From Torreya grandis (taxonomy: Eukaryota > Streptophyta > Pinopsida > Cupressales > Taxaceae): a DNA stretch of 64,000 nt. The position numbers and the translations under genes were made by a program. The notes beneath the pieces were generated by a model. The model made no database searches and was not told the origin of the DNA. It was given only the letters and a program-made list of their open reading frames with translations. Position 1 is the first letter of the stretch. Every line of letters begins with the position of its first letter. Positions 62,950 to 64,000 of this stretch are shown here, in pieces. The stretch spans positions 315,001 through 379,000 of the forward strand of contig JARHVA010002426.1 of assembly GCA_037957365.1 (NCBI GenBank), written 5' to 3'.

Positions 62950-64000
62950 AAAGCTAGGCACTAGGGTTGAGCACAAGACACGAACTTTAATATAAAAACC
63001 ACCAAAAGAAATGAGATACCTTTAGTTCTAACTTGGCCTTCAAAATTTGATTGAGTTGGGCAATCAATGTCTTAGGTGAGGGACTATAGCCCAAATACCT
63101 ATTGAGCTTGCCAAGCATTGATTAAAAGGGGATAATCAACTAATGAAAGAGTCCTATAGAATAATTGTTGAAATGTTGTATCAAAATTCCATTCCATTAC
63201 TTCCACAATGAGCGAGGAGATTGTAGACCCAATTTATGAAGCATGACATCTTGAATTAAATTATGAATGTAGAGAATAACTTGTAAACAAAAATTACTTA
63301 ATTTGAATTTTTATTGTATCAAGGCCAAGGATCCCAGTCTCGAGGAGAACCCAAATACATAATAATCTAAATTCATTTTTGAATGGTCTCATAGCTTTTA
63401 TACCAAGGGATAATATTGCTCATGATAGGAGATCAACATAGATTGTGGTAATTGATAGAGAGACCACTATGAAACCCATCACCAAACCATTTTAAATGAG
63501 ACTTAAAGATCTCAAATTTATAGACATTTTTTACAAGAAAAGAGTCTTCACTTTCAAAAAGAGTAGAAGTGATCTATACATATTGGAAACCAATGTTTTC
63601 CAACTCGATTTACCATAAGGAGATTTAAATGAATGGATTGACCAATGAATAAGGATTTTATAGAACTCATTATGTCCAATGGCTTTGACCACCCATTTTT
63701 AGCCTTAACTATTTCTCATAGCTTGATTATCACATGAAATTTAGAAAATATCCTAGGAAAATTTGTTTGCTTGTCATTAAACTAAATAAAGTCTCAGAGA
63801 ATATTTGCTAGCTTGTCATGTGAGGCTTTGGATAAGACCCAAAAAGAGTAATAATAAACATGAGGAGTAGCCATAATTTTAGTGCAAACTTACAATTCCC
63901 TTAGTAAAGAGAGGATTTTAGTGACCCAATTTATTCCAACCTTTTCTCCAATTTTTATGACGTTAACACAACTCTGTGGGTGAAATATCAAAGGCAAAGG
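62950..64000 (-). mobile_element. Second LINE fragment, running off the right edge
   Basis: The minus strand from the right edge reads, over more than one frame, GINWVTKILSLLRE, ATPHVYYYSFWVLSKASHD and KLANIL. This is collinear with NWVTKPLSMVGNFKICSKAL and ATHVYYYACWTLFKET of the LINE at 40.3-40.4 kb, the segment just after the RT core. Weaker LINE-like text continues leftward to about 63.0 kb. Stops and shifts are frequent. The 5' part (endonuclease, RT core) would lie beyond base 64000. The left end and any target duplication could not be placed. Confidence 0.6.

Overview
The window looks like nuclear DNA of a large-genome seed plant, probably a gymnosperm or conifer-like species. The reasons are an AT-rich sequence, very low gene density, introns longer than several kilobases, many old and degraded retroelements, and the plant-only C-terminus of a BSU1-like (BSL) Kelch phosphatase. 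The genus cannot be fixed from the sequence alone. Nothing bacterial, organellar or viral is seen.

Layout. 0.7-1.9 kb: internally deleted hAT DNA transposon with a broken transposase end (minus strand). 3.15-3.73 kb: last three coding exons of a BSL gene (plus strand), followed by a probable 3' UTR to about 4.35 kb. This is the only host gene here with undamaged coding exons. 8.2-9.0 kb: 5' end of a truncated LTR element (LTR, tRNA-Met primer site, gag start). 11-18.9 kb: remains of a second Ty3/gypsy element with the integrase C-terminus on plus, a plant-mobile-domain (PMD) reading frame on minus, a repeat-rich 3' region, a candidate polypurine tract and a 3' LTR carrying TATA and AATAAA signals. 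18.9-22.85 kb: non-coding, with three minisatellites. 22.85-29.82 kb: complete Ty1/copia element on minus, with both LTRs, a TGAAA target duplication, primer site, polypurine tract and gag-PR-INT-RT-RH in order, inactivated by stops. 34.7-35.7 kb: F-box/kelch pseudogene. 38.3-44.4 kb: apparently full-length LINE on minus with a 13-bp target duplication. 50.9-59.3 kb: two diverged direct repeats of about 1.3 kb flanking a gypsy-type gag relic and several repeat arrays, read as an old non-autonomous LTR element. 61.7-62.75 kb: an unrecognised minus-strand reading frame with one in-frame stop, next to a 69-bp tandem repeat. About 63-64 kb: part of a second LINE running off the right end.

How it fits together: the window is mainly a transposon graveyard beside the 3' end of one functional-looking gene. 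Stops in the retroelement frames often sit where the family has Gln, Arg or Trp, which suits cytosine-deamination decay of methylated copies. Several short, nearly perfect tandem duplications and long CA/TG/CATA microsatellites show more recent local change. No clearly new biological system was found. The most interesting leads are the antisense PMD frame inside the gypsy element, the unrecognised frame at 62 kb with its 23-codon repeat, and the microsatellite burst confined to one of two LTR-like copies.
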